The translations under genes and the position numbers were made by a program. A stretch of DNA of 11,318 bases from the NCBI GenBank assembly GCA_002413145.1, contig DHWK01000113.1, forward strand, positions 1 to 11,318, read 5' to 3'. The DNA is from a bacterium UBP12_UBA5184. Its GTDB lineage: Bacteria; Vulcanimicrobiota; Vulcanimicrobiia; Vulcanimicrobiales; Vulcanimicrobiaceae. Positions 1 through 6,895 of the stretch are shown in pieces. The notes under the pieces are model-generated. The model saw only the letters and a list, made by a program, of their open reading frames with translations, was not told the origin of the DNA and did not search any database. Position 1 is the first letter of the stretch. Every line of letters starts with the position of its first letter.

Positions 1-312
1 ATCTGCTGGTTCGAGGCCGGCGTGACCGATTCAATCGCCGGCGATTTGACGCCGCTCAAATGTCTCGGTCTGCTGCCGGGGAGCTGCTGCCCGCACTACG
101 ACGGCGAAAAGGACCGGCGGCCGTCGTATCAGCGCATGGTGCGCGAGGGACTGATCCCCGGTGGTTTGGCCTGTGACGACGGCGCGGGTCTGCACTTCAT
201 CGGCGGAAAGCTGGCGGCCGTCGTCAGCGCTCGTGAGAACGCGCGGGCCTATCGCGTCGAACGCAGCGCCGACGGGGTTCTGGAGATGCCGCTCGACGCG
301 GTCAAACTCTAA
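1..312 (+). CDS. pepE: Peptidase E-like (S51 family) protein, 3' end only
   Basis: The reading frame is open from base 1 to a TAA at 310-312, so the 5' part lies outside the window. The visible 103 residues begin ICWFEAGVTDS, which corresponds to the stretch just after the nucleophile elbow (GxSAG) of S51 peptidases. It continues with LGLLPGSCCPHYDGE, with the conserved His in CPHYD, and with LACDDGAGLHF, all typical of bacterial peptidase E-like proteins of the class I glutamine amidotransferase-like fold. Known members are cytoplasmic serine peptidases, and Salmonella PepE hydrolyses Asp-X dipeptides. The nucleophile serine itself is not in the window, so catalytic competence cannot be judged. 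The gene converges on the acetyltransferase gene and their stop codons overlap. Family recognition is good; substrate is not shown. Confidence 0.85.
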   Translation: MCWFEAGVTDSIAGDLTPLKCLGLLPGSCCPHYDGEKDRRPSYQRMVREGLIPGGLACDDGAGLHFIGGKLAAVVSARENARAYRVERSADGVLEMPLDAVKL

Positions 313-1130
313 AACACGATCGAAGCGAACTCGCCGACCCTGCTAAAGCCAAGCCGTTCGTACAGCGCGATCGCCGTCCGGTTGAAGTCGTTGACGTAGA
401 GCGAGAGCGTCGGGTATTCGTCGAGCAGCGCGCGGCAGACGGCGCCGAGCGCGTGCGTCGCGTAGCCCCGGCGGCGGAACTCAGGCGGCGTCCAAATTCC
501 TTGCAGCTGTGCGGTCGCGCGGGTCGCGGGGCCGACATAGCACTGAAACACCAGCCGGCCGTCGAGGCGCGCGCGCCAAAAACCACCCGCCGCGATGTTG
601 GCTTCGAGGCGTCGCCGGTAGCCCTGGTCGATGTTCTCGGTCTCCCCGCCCAACTCGCCGGCGGCCATCCGCGCCGCGTGCCGGACGACCTCGTCTGCTT
701 CGTCGAGCGTCACTCGAGCGACGTCGAGGGCGCCGCTTGCGGGCGTCTCGGTGGGCTGCCGTTCGAGGGCGTAGACCGGCTGACTGGAGCGGATCGCCCA
801 AGGCTGCGGCATGTGCCGCCGCACTTTTTTCCAGAAGCGTTCGACGAGCGGACGCGGCGCGACGATCATGCGCGGCAGAGCGACTCGGCGCGTGAAGCCG
901 CGAGCGAAGGCGTCGATCGCGTCCCCGTCGCCGGCGAAGACGATGTTCGGTGCGTCGTGCGCGAGGCCGCGCAACGTTCCGTCGTGGTCGCGCGCGGCGA
1001 CGATCCGCTCGCCGACGCGATTCGGAGCCGATTCGACGAGCCATTGGAGGTAGACGTTGTCGTACGGGGCGGCTTCCAGCAGCGCGATGGCCGCGGCTAC
1101 GCTCGCGGCGTCGAGGGTTTTGAGTCGCAA
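309..1130 (-). CDS. Two-domain GNAT-family N-acetyltransferase
   Basis: The 273-residue product would transfer an acetyl group from acetyl-CoA to an amine. Acceptor unknown. The C-terminal half carries the GNAT core: acetyl-CoA motif A at about 209-224, LQGIWTPPEF followed by RRRGYA (the R/Q-x-x-G-x-A loop), then a beta strand LSLYVNDFN (242-250) and the typical TAIALYERLGF helix-turn (252-262). Residues 1-130 are a less conserved segment resembling the N-terminal half (DUF4081-like) of actinobacterial FR47-type acetyltransferases; that assignment is from memory. The start is TTG at 1130-1128, 8 bases after the anti-sigma stop, with only a weak GGCGAG upstream. The gene is therefore probably the last of the sigma/anti-sigma operon. 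Its stop overlaps the stop of the convergent peptidase gene. Confidence 0.88.
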   Translation of the reverse strand: MRLKTLDAASVAAAIALLEAAPYDNVYLQWLVESAPNRVGERIVAARDHDGTLRGLAHDAPNIVFAGDGDAIDAFARGFTRRVALPRMIVAPRPLVERFWKKVRRHMPQPWAIRSSQPVYALERQPTETPASGALDVARVTLDEADEVVRHAARMAAGELGGETENIDQGYRRRLEANIAAGGFWRARLDGRLVFQCYVGPATRATAQLQGIWTPPEFRRRGYATHALGAVCRALLDEYPTLSLYVNDFNRTAIALYERLGFSRVGEFASIVF

Positions 1131-1138
1131 CTCGCCGC

Positions 1139-1963
1139 TTAGCCGAGCGATCGGACGAAGTTTGGCTTCGAAGTCGGTTGTTTGCTGCCGCCTTCGGGTT
1201 CGACGCTAACCGCGACGGCGGCGACGTCGCCGGCTCGTTCCGGCAACTCGACGAGCGCGAGGCCGCCGGCGTCGGGGGTGAAGGTAATGCTCGGCGTGAC
1301 GGTTTTCGCCCCGCGCCGCAACGTCCAGGCCTGGTACGTCCTGCCCTTCGGCAAGGCCGGCAGATGACGCAACGCGATCAAAATTCGTCCGCCGCTGCGC
1401 ACGACGACGCCGTTCTGCACCGCGTAACGCGCGGCGCCGGGAGCGATCATGTCGGCGAGACGCGAACTTTCGAGCTCGAGCTGCGCCCGCGCGCCGTTCG
1501 CCTCGCGCGTTTGCGCCTCGAGTTGGGCTTGCAGAAGTGCGATCTGACGTTGATTCGCGCCGTTTTCCGAGCGCAGCGTCAGAGCCTCCCAGCCCGCGAA
1601 GGACGCGAAGAGGACGATCGCCGCGGCCGCGGCGTAGTTGAACCACGCGGGGGCCGCCCGCCGCTTCGCCGCGAGATCGACCACGTTTCCCGCCGGTTGA
1701 ACGGCGCTCGTCGCGACGCTGGCGCGAACCGCATCCATGACCCGGCCGCGCAGCCGCTCGCATTGCGCGCCGCCGAATTCAGACGGCGTCAATTCTGCCG
1801 AGAGGGCGAGTGCATCGACGGCGCCTCGCATCTCGTCGTATTCCTTGCGGCACCGCTCGCATTCGGCGATGTGCTGCAACAGTTCGCGCGATTCGGCGGG
1901 CGGGAGGGCGCCGAGCGCGAGCACCGCGATCGAATCGAAGCGTGTATCGTCGTGCACGGTCAT
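1139..1963 (-). CDS. Anti-sigma factor, zinc-binding N-terminus and RskA-type C-terminal domain
   Basis: The 274-residue single-span membrane protein is predicted to hold the upstream-encoded ECF sigma factor inactive at the inner face of the membrane. Residues 1-50 form an anti-sigma domain with the zinc motif H31-x3-C35-x2-C38 (HIAECERC). One membrane segment lies at about 107-125 (WFNYAAAAAIVLFASFAGW). It is followed by a Gln/Glu/Ala-rich probable coiled coil (136-173) and a C-terminal extracytoplasmic domain (about 175-274) with the pattern GRTYQAWTLRRG...TPSITFTPDAGG, as in anti-sigma-K (RskA) proteins. The ATG at 1963-1961 overlaps the sigma stop by ATGA, which implies translational coupling. 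The frame stays open upstream to 2326, but that part is a shadow of the sigma gene. In characterised systems of this type release is usually by regulated proteolysis; the signal here is unknown. Confidence 0.92.
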   Translation of the reverse strand: MTVHDDTRFDSIAVLALGALPPAESRELLQHIAECERCRKEYDEMRGAVDALALSAELTPSEFGGAQCERLRGRVMDAVRASVATSAVQPAGNVVDLAAKRRAAPAWFNYAAAAAIVLFASFAGWEALTLRSENGANQRQIALLQAQLEAQTREANGARAQLELESSRLADMIAPGAARYAVQNGVVVRSGGRILIALRHLPALPKGRTYQAWTLRRGAKTVTPSITFTPDAGGLALVELPERAGDVAAVAVSVEPEGGSKQPTSKPNFVRSLG

Positions 1964-2490
1964 ACCGGGCTGCCCTCGAGGGCGACGCGCAGTTTCTTGA
2001 GTCCGGCTCGGATGCGCGTTTTCACCGTTCCGAGCGGAAGGTCGCTTTGCCGCGCGATCTCGTCGTGCGTCAATCCGCCGAAGAAACCGAGTTCGATCGG
2101 CGTGCGCTGCTCGGCGGGAAGCGTCGCGAGCGCGCTGCGCACGCGTTCGCCGTCGAGGCGCGCGAAGACGGTTTCGTCGAGCGACCCGGCGAGCGGGACG
2201 TCGTCGGCAATCTCCGACTCGGGTCGCGCCGCCCGGCTGCGCAGCATGTCGAGCGCTCGATTTCGCGTGACGCGCGCAATCCACGCCCCGAAATTGCCGC
2301 CGCCGAACGCCTCCGGCGAGGTCCAAATCTTCAGAAAGACCGCTTGCGCCAGATCTTCAGCGGCAGCTTGGTCGCCCAGCATTTTGAATGCGATACCATA
2401 GACCAATCGATGAGACGAGTCGTAGACGGCCTCGAAGGCCGTCACGTCGCGTTCCCTGACCCGGGCCATGAGCCGGTCCGCGTCAACCAC
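1960..2490 (-). CDS. ECF-type RNA polymerase sigma factor, SigK-like
   Basis: The 176-residue product has the two domains of group 4 sigma factors. Region 2 spans about 12-86, with the core-binding helix around AAAEDLAQAVFLKIW (42-56) and the -10-recognising helix AWIARVTRNRALDMLRSR (69-86). Region 4 spans about 116-171, with LPAEQRTPIELGFFGGLTHDEIA and the helix-turn-helix LPLGTVKTRIRAGLKKLR (151-168). I chose the GTG at 2490-2488 because it gives the usual ECF N-terminus (DADRLMARVRERDVTAFEAVYD) and has GAGGAA 9 bases upstream; the open frame continues further but without a family match. It is encoded directly before a membrane anti-sigma factor of the RskA type, a pairing typical of SigK-like (ECF19-like) systems. 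Its regulon is unknown and I could not identify an autoregulated promoter. Confidence 0.93.
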   Translation of the reverse strand: MVDADRLMARVRERDVTAFEAVYDSSHRLVYGIAFKMLGDQAAAEDLAQAVFLKIWTSPEAFGGGNFGAWIARVTRNRALDMLRSRAARPESEIADDVPLAGSLDETVFARLDGERVRSALATLPAEQRTPIELGFFGGLTHDEIARQSDLPLGTVKTRIRAGLKKLRVALEGSPV

Positions 2491-2630
2491 ATCGCCTGGT
2501 TCCTCGCATCGAAAATCGTGCTCCTCCAAGGGAGAACGAAGGCCGTGGCCGGGCGGATTCTCTGAAGGCGCCCTGGCCGGCCTGGGCCGGGCGAAACCAT
2601 CGGCCGGCCACACGGGTCGTGCGGCGAGCG
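2491..2630. promoter_or_regulatory. Divergent intergenic region between the sigma operon and a small hypothetical gene
   Basis: This 140-base gap should hold promoters for both flanking genes. I found no convincing -35/-10 pair on either strand. It contains four GGCCGG hexamers at 2547, 2575, 2585 and 2602, two of them extended to the palindrome GGCCGGCC (2575-2582 and 2602-2609, centres 27 bases apart). The sigma ribosome binding site GAGGAA is read on the minus strand just before the GTG at 2490. A further GGAGGAG on the minus strand (about 2522-2528) lies too far upstream of that GTG to serve it. Confidence 0.45.
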
Positions 2631-3047
2631 ATGGACGACCACGCTGCTCTCGTCGAACGACTCGAAGGTTACACCGGCTACGCCGATGCGGATACCCGCG
2701 CGCTCGACGAAGAGCGCGTCCGCGCGTTCGTCGGCGAACGTCTGGCACTCGCCCGCGAGCGGTTGGGGAAAGAGCTCGACGAAGCGACGACGCGCAGGCT
2801 CGAAGCCGCGATCTACGAGTGCCAGTTCGCCAACATGCTGTCCGTGCGGCAGCTGCTCGACGCGCGTCTCGACGATCCGACCCGTATTGCGCTCGAACAC
2901 GCCGATCGAGGTATGGTGACGGCGGGCGAACGTATCGCCGCAGTCCCGGCCGGCGAGTTGGGCGCGCTGCTCGATGAGATCGAAGCGGCCTTCAAAGCGC
3001 GGCGTGTCGCGATCGAAGCTAAGGCTGCGGTTCGCGCGTCCGATTGA
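2631..3047 (+). CDS. Small hypothetical protein, charged and helical
   Basis: I do not recognise this 138-residue protein. It is rich in Glu, Asp, Arg and Ala, has no signal peptide or membrane segment, and appears mostly helical (for example EERVRAFVGERLALARERL and LGALLDEIEAAFKARRVAI). It has one cysteine (YECQFAN). Coding is supported by consistent G/C at third codon positions over the whole frame and by an ordinary soluble-protein composition, whereas the opposite strand gives an arginine/serine-rich shadow. I prefer ATG at 2631 (weak GGCGAG just before it); an in-frame GTG at 2619 is the alternative. It is divergent from the sigma operon and its last 29 bases overlap the 3' end of the convergent symporter gene. 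A cytoplasmic role is likely; nothing more can be said. Confidence 0.68.
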   Translation: MDDHAALVERLEGYTGYADADTRALDEERVRAFVGERLALARERLGKELDEATTRRLEAAIYECQFANMLSVRQLLDARLDDPTRIALEHADRGMVTAGERIAAVPAGELGALLDEIEAAFKARRVAIEAKAAVRASD

Positions 3048-4788
3048 CGTTGTAGGCGATGAGGGCGGCGCATGCCGCGGCCAGCGCGACGTACGCGATG
3101 CCCTGCAGCAGATCGCCGAAGATGATTCGGCCGATGCCGAACAGCGCGCCGTAGACGAGTCCGCAACCTGCGAGCCAGTCGAGCGCATTGACGCCGAGCG
3201 ATTCGGCGCCGGCGCCGGGCCGAGCGATGCGCGCGATCGGCCGCCATCCGGCCGGACTCGGACGCACGCGCTCGTAGAAGCGCACGAGCGTCGTTTGCGC
3301 TTCGGGTTCGGTGAGAAACGTCACGCAGAGCCAGACGAGCGTCGTTACCGGGACGGTGACCAGCAACGTCTCCGCCGTGGCGTTGTCGTCCTTGAAGACG
3401 TGCAACAGGATTACGAGGTTCGAAACGAGCGCCGACGCGGCGAGGGCTGAGATTTCACTCCAGGCATTCACGCGCCACCAGTACCAGCGCAGGATCATCA
3501 CGAGTCCGACGCCGGCGGTGAGGTTGAAGAGATAGACCCACGCGCCCCCGACCGAGTTGTTGGCGTAGGCGCCGATGACGGCCAGCGCCATGACGACGAC
3601 GGTTGCGATGCGCGAGACGACGACGTAATGCCGCTCTGAAGCTGCGGGCCGCAGGAAACGCCGGTAGACGTCGTTGGTCAGGTAGGACGCGCCGAGATTG
3701 AGGTGCGTCCCAATCGTCGACATGTAGGCGGCAACGAAGCCGGCGATCATCAGTCCGCGCAGCCAGGCGGGCAGGTAATCGATCATGGTTTGGATGTAAC
3801 CGAGTTCGGGATCGATCTTGCCGTCGATGCCGGCGACGCCGTGCGGATAGAGGACGAGCGCGGCGAGCGCGACGAGAATCCAGGGCCACGGCCGCAGCGC
3901 GTAATGCGCGACGTTGAAGAACAGGGTTGCGACCAGCGAATCCGTCTCGCTGCGCGCGCTAAAGATACGTTGGGCGATATAGCCGCCGCCGCCCGGTTCG
4001 GCACCGGGGTACGACGAGGCCCACCACTGCACCGCGATATACGTAACGAACGTCAGCACGGGCAACCATGCGGAGTTCGTCGTCGGAAAGAAATCGAGCA
4101 CCGATCCGGCGCCGCCGCGGGCCGCATCGACGAGCGCGAGCTTCGATTGGAGCGCTCCCATCCCGCCGACGGCCGCGACGGCGACGGCGGCGAGGACGAT
4201 CGCCATCGTCATCTTGACGGCGAACTGCAGGACGTCGGTGACCAGCACGCCCCACAAGCCGCTCAGCATCACGTAGACCGTCGTGAAGACCAAACAAACC
4301 CCGAGCGCTTCGAGCTTGGGGACGTGTAGGGTGAGCGTGAGGATCTTCGCCATCGCGAGGTTCACCCAGCCCATGATGATCGTGTTCACGAGCACCCCTT
4401 GGAACAGCGCCCGCACGAGCCGGAGTGCTGCGGCGGCTTTCCCGCCGTAGCGTAGCTCGATGAATTCGACGTCGGTCAAGACGCCCGAGCGGCGCCACAG
4501 CTTCGCAAAGAAGAAGACGGTGAGAATCCCCGACATCACCGACGACCACCACACCCAGTTTCCGGCGATGCCGTGGGTGGTGACGAAACCGGTGACCGCC
4601 AGCGGCGTGTCGGCCGCGAACGTCGTGGCGACCATCGAGATGCCGGCGAGCCACCACGGGACGCTGCGACCCGAGAGGAAGAACTCGCTCAGGCTCCTAC
4701 CGCCGCGCGGTGCGTAGTAGAGACCGATGCCGAGATTGAGCGCGAAAAACGCGGCGACAACGGTCCAATCGACGGCGGTAAGCGTCAT
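3019..4788 (-). CDS. Sodium:solute symporter (SSS family) protein
   Basis: The 589-residue polytopic inner-membrane protein should couple sodium entry to uptake of a small organic solute. It is hydrophobic throughout, with about 13-14 membrane segments, the usual size for the family. The first core helix region reads FFLSGRSVPWWLAGISMVATTFAADTP (ends near residue 62), a signature of a bacterial SSS subgroup. The segment MSTIGTHLNLGASYLTNDVYRR (from M356) corresponds to the family's TM8 MST-x-S-x-LN motif that contributes Na+ ligands; here Thr361 stands where Ser is common. The ATG at 4788 opens on a membrane helix (VDWTVVAAFF). The gene is divergent from the glycoside hydrolase operon across 85 bases, which suggests co-regulation and a sugar or amino-sugar substrate. 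That substrate is inference from position only. Confidence 0.93.
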   Translation of the reverse strand: MTLTAVDWTVVAAFFALNLGIGLYYAPRGGRSLSEFFLSGRSVPWWLAGISMVATTFAADTPLAVTGFVTTHGIAGNWVWWSSVMSGILTVFFFAKLWRRSGVLTDVEFIELRYGGKAAAALRLVRALFQGVLVNTIIMGWVNLAMAKILTLTLHVPKLEALGVCLVFTTVYVMLSGLWGVLVTDVLQFAVKMTMAIVLAAVAVAAVGGMGALQSKLALVDAARGGAGSVLDFFPTTNSAWLPVLTFVTYIAVQWWASSYPGAEPGGGGYIAQRIFSARSETDSLVATLFFNVAHYALRPWPWILVALAALVLYPHGVAGIDGKIDPELGYIQTMIDYLPAWLRGLMIAGFVAAYMSTIGTHLNLGASYLTNDVYRRFLRPAASERHYVVVSRIATVVVMALAVIGAYANNSVGGAWVYLFNLTAGVGLVMILRWYWWRVNAWSEISALAASALVSNLVILLHVFKDDNATAETLLVTVPVTTLVWLCVTFLTEPEAQTTLVRFYERVRPSPAGWRPIARIARPGAGAESLGVNALDWLAGCGLVYGALFGIGRIIFGDLLQGIAYVALAAACAALIAYNVNRTREPQP

Positions 4789-4819
4789 CGCGCCGAGGTT
4801 TCATGGGTTCGTCCGAGCT

Positions 4820-4869
4820 TCCCGCTTCGATCCGCGAGGGGCGCGCCTTGAGGCTCGCGCGAAGCGGGA
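4820..4869. promoter_or_regulatory. Interrupted inverted repeat in the symporter/hydrolase divergent region
   Basis: A perfect 10-base pairing (4820-4829, TCCCGCTTCG, with 4860-4869, CGAAGCGGGA) encloses, after a 3-base bulge (4830-4832), a further 6-base pairing (CGCGAG 4833-4838 with CTCGCG 4854-4859). The loop is about 15 bases. The right arm ends 4 bases before the GTG start of the hydrolase gene, exactly where a ribosome binding site should be. It may act as an mRNA hairpin masking translation initiation, or as a double-stranded operator shared by the divergent genes. Function is inferred. Confidence 0.5.
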
Positions 4870-4873
4870 CGAC

Positions 4874-6895
4874 GTGGAAGGCCAGCTGAGGCGACTCGCG
4901 CTGCTCGGGTCCTTGTTGCTTACGTGCGGCGCCGGCTCGCGTGCGGGCGCTGCCCAAGAAGCCGATCTGGGCGTCGTGCCTCGGCCGGCGCACGCCGTGC
5001 TCTCCCGCGCTTCAGTCTGTCCTCGCGCCGACGTCGTGTTGCGCGAAATGAAACGCTTCGACGAAGGGGAGCGTGAGATCGTCGCGCAGCGTTGGAACGC
5101 GCTCGGCATCCACCCGGCGCAGCCGTCCCTCGATCCGAACGTGCGCGTGTCGAGCGCGACCTATCGTTCCGCCGGCGACGACCAAATGTACGCCCTGGAC
5201 ATCAGCCCACGAGCCGTCAGCATCTCCAAGCACGGCGGCGCGGGCGAGTTCTACGCTTTTACTACCCTCGCGCAACTCGCGCGCCAGGTCGGCGGCGTGT
5301 GGCGTTTGCCCTGCGTTCATATCGAGGACGTCCCCGCCTTGAAGTGGCGGGTGCTCTCCGACGACGTCTCGCGCGGCCCGCTTCCGACGATGCGCTACTT
5401 CGAGGAACGCATTCGCACGCTGGCGGCCTTCAAGATGAACGGCTACTCGCCGTACATGGAGCACGTCTTCGCCGATTCGAAGCAACCGCTGCCGGCGCCG
5501 CTCGACGGGATCACGCCCGGGCAGTTGCGCGAACTCGACGCCTACGCGCGCCGCTTCCACGTCGCCTTCATCCCCGAACAGCAAACCTTTGCGCACATGC
5601 ACAACACGCTGCGCTGGGAACGCTACGCGCCGCTCGCCGAATTGCCGCACGGCTATCTGCTCTCGCCGGCCAATCCGGGTGGCGAAGAATACGTCCGCGA
5701 TCTCATCGCCGACGAGCTTGCGGCCGTCCCCGACGCGCCGTTCTTTCACATCGGGTCGGACGAGCCGCTCGACCTCGGCCGCGGCGCGGCGAAGCCGCTG
5801 ATCGACGCTTCGGGTGAAGGCGCCGTCTACACGAAGCACGTCGTCGAGACCGCGAAGTACGTGATCGCCCATTCGCACGCAAGGCCGATGATCTGGGACG
5901 ACGCGCTGACCCGGCATCCCGAATTGTTCGGCCTGCTGCCGAAGTCGCTGGTCTTCGCGAACTGGCATTACGGCAGCGAACCGACGTATGCGCCTTACAT
6001 CGAGCGAATCAAGAAGGGCGGCTTCGAGCAAATGGTCGCGCCCGGTGCCCTCAATTGGAATGAGATCTATCCCGATCTGGAACAAGCGTTGCCCAACATC
6101 GGCCGATTCGTCGGCGAGGGTAAGCGGGCGCACGTCCTGGGTCTCTTTCAAACGGTCTGGCACGATGACGGCGAGACGCTCTTCGAAGCGTCCTGGTATC
6201 CGGTGCTCTACGCAGCCGCCAGCGCGTGGCAGCGCGAGGATGCCGACGTCGCGCGGTTCGAGCGCGATTTCCCGCGCGCATTTTTCGGGAGCGGCGACGA
6301 GCGTTACGGCAGCGATCTCGGCGAGCTGGGACGTATCCGGACGCTACTGGCGCAGAGCCCGCGCGCGGCCGGCGACATTCTCTTCTGGTCGGATCCATTC
6401 GCGTCGCCGGAGCTCTTGCAGTCCGTCGATCTGCGGGCCGTGCGCCTCGCCGCCGAACGCGTGATCGCGCACCTGCGGGTCGTCCCGCCGCCGCCGTTGC
6501 ACGCGAACGCGGCGGAGGTGATGCAGTTGGCGGCGCGCCGCTACGACGCCCTCGCGCGCAACGCTCAGATCGCTTCGGAGGCTCGTTTCTATTACGACGA
6601 CGCGCGGTCCGCCGCCGGCGGCAAGCACGATGACGTCGTCTATCGCAGCCTCAATGTGACCAAATATTCGTTTTGGGAGGAACGCGACGCGTTGCTCGAA
6701 TTGGAGCCGCTCGTGCGCCGCGCCTGGGAGTACGAAAACCGAACCGGCCACGAAGCGAGCGTCCTCGAACGTTACCATCTCGCGGCGCAGCGCGCGATCG
6801 TCCGTGCCGACCGGATCGACGCGGCCTCGTTTGGTTACACGCGGCGCGCATCGTTGCCGAGCTTCGAGGAGGCGCTAGGCCTGACGCATTCATGA
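4874..6895 (+). CDS. Exported glycoside hydrolase family 20-like protein (probable beta-N-acetylhexosaminidase)
   Basis: The 673-residue protein probably removes terminal N-acetylhexosamine residues outside the cytoplasmic membrane. The GTG at 4874 gives a signal peptide (basic VEGQLRR, hydrophobic LALLGSLLL, probable cleavage near AGAAQE, 24-29). Residues 30-145 match the alpha/beta domain preceding GH20 barrels (FYAFTTLAQLARQ). The barrel starts at IEDVPALKWRVLSDDVSRG (150-168, with the W-R pair that normally contacts the sugar). It carries FIPEQQTFAHMHN (232-244) and the Asp-Glu pair HIGSDE (292-297; D296, E297), expected to orient the acetamido group and act as acid/base. QTVWHDDGE (426-434) follows in the barrel's end. 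About 240 further residues are mostly helical and unassigned. It is first in an operon, overlapping the permease by ATGA. The standard motif is HxGGDE, so this is a divergent branch; linkage specificity is unknown. Confidence 0.85.
   Translation: MEGQLRRLALLGSLLLTCGAGSRAGAAQEADLGVVPRPAHAVLSRASVCPRADVVLREMKRFDEGEREIVAQRWNALGIHPAQPSLDPNVRVSSATYRSAGDDQMYALDISPRAVSISKHGGAGEFYAFTTLAQLARQVGGVWRLPCVHIEDVPALKWRVLSDDVSRGPLPTMRYFEERIRTLAAFKMNGYSPYMEHVFADSKQPLPAPLDGITPGQLRELDAYARRFHVAFIPEQQTFAHMHNTLRWERYAPLAELPHGYLLSPANPGGEEYVRDLIADELAAVPDAPFFHIGSDEPLDLGRGAAKPLIDASGEGAVYTKHVVETAKYVIAHSHARPMIWDDALTRHPELFGLLPKSLVFANWHYGSEPTYAPYIERIKKGGFEQMVAPGALNWNEIYPDLEQALPNIGRFVGEGKRAHVLGLFQTVWHDDGETLFEASWYPVLYAAASAWQREDADVARFERDFPRAFFGSGDERYGSDLGELGRIRTLLAQSPRAAGDILFWSDPFASPELLQSVDLRAVRLAAERVIAHLRVVPPPPLHANAAEVMQLAARRYDALARNAQIASEARFYYDDARSAAGGKHDDVVYRSLNVTKYSFWEERDALLELEPLVRRAWEYENRTGHEASVLERYHLAAQRAIVRADRIDAASFGYTRRASLPSFEEALGLTHS

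Noticed and set aside
453..1142. Plus-strand open frame of 229 codons opposite the acetyltransferase gene
   Set aside because: The minus frame has a clear GNAT core and better third-position composition; the plus frame is an antisense shadow.
1964..2326. N-terminal extension of the anti-sigma frame
   Set aside because: It is a shadow of the sigma factor gene, arginine-rich and without family resemblance; the ATG at 1963 gives the proper anti-sigma N-terminus and an ATGA overlap.
2521..2530. Minus-strand GGAGGAG with TTG as an alternative sigma start
   Set aside because: The TTG overlaps the GGAGGAG itself, and a start there would add residues not seen in ECF factors; the GTG at 2490 has its own GAGGAA at good spacing.
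2592..2620. ECF-like promoter for the small hypothetical gene (CGAAAC then TCGT)
   Set aside because: The spacing of about 19 bases is too long and the -10 match is poor.
4803..4889. Possible 28-codon leader ORF (ATG at 4803) ending inside the hydrolase gene
   Set aside because: It has no clear ribosome binding site and runs through the inverted repeat; without comparative data it is indistinguishable from chance.
4913..4927. Possible lipoprotein signal (LLLTC, Cys18) in the hydrolase
   Set aside because: Threonine directly before the cysteine is atypical for a lipobox, and a plausible signal peptidase I site (AGAAQ) follows.
5012..6163. Minus-strand open frame of 383 codons opposite the hydrolase gene
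   Set aside because: The plus frame carries GH20 motifs; the antisense product has shadow composition and no recognisable domain.
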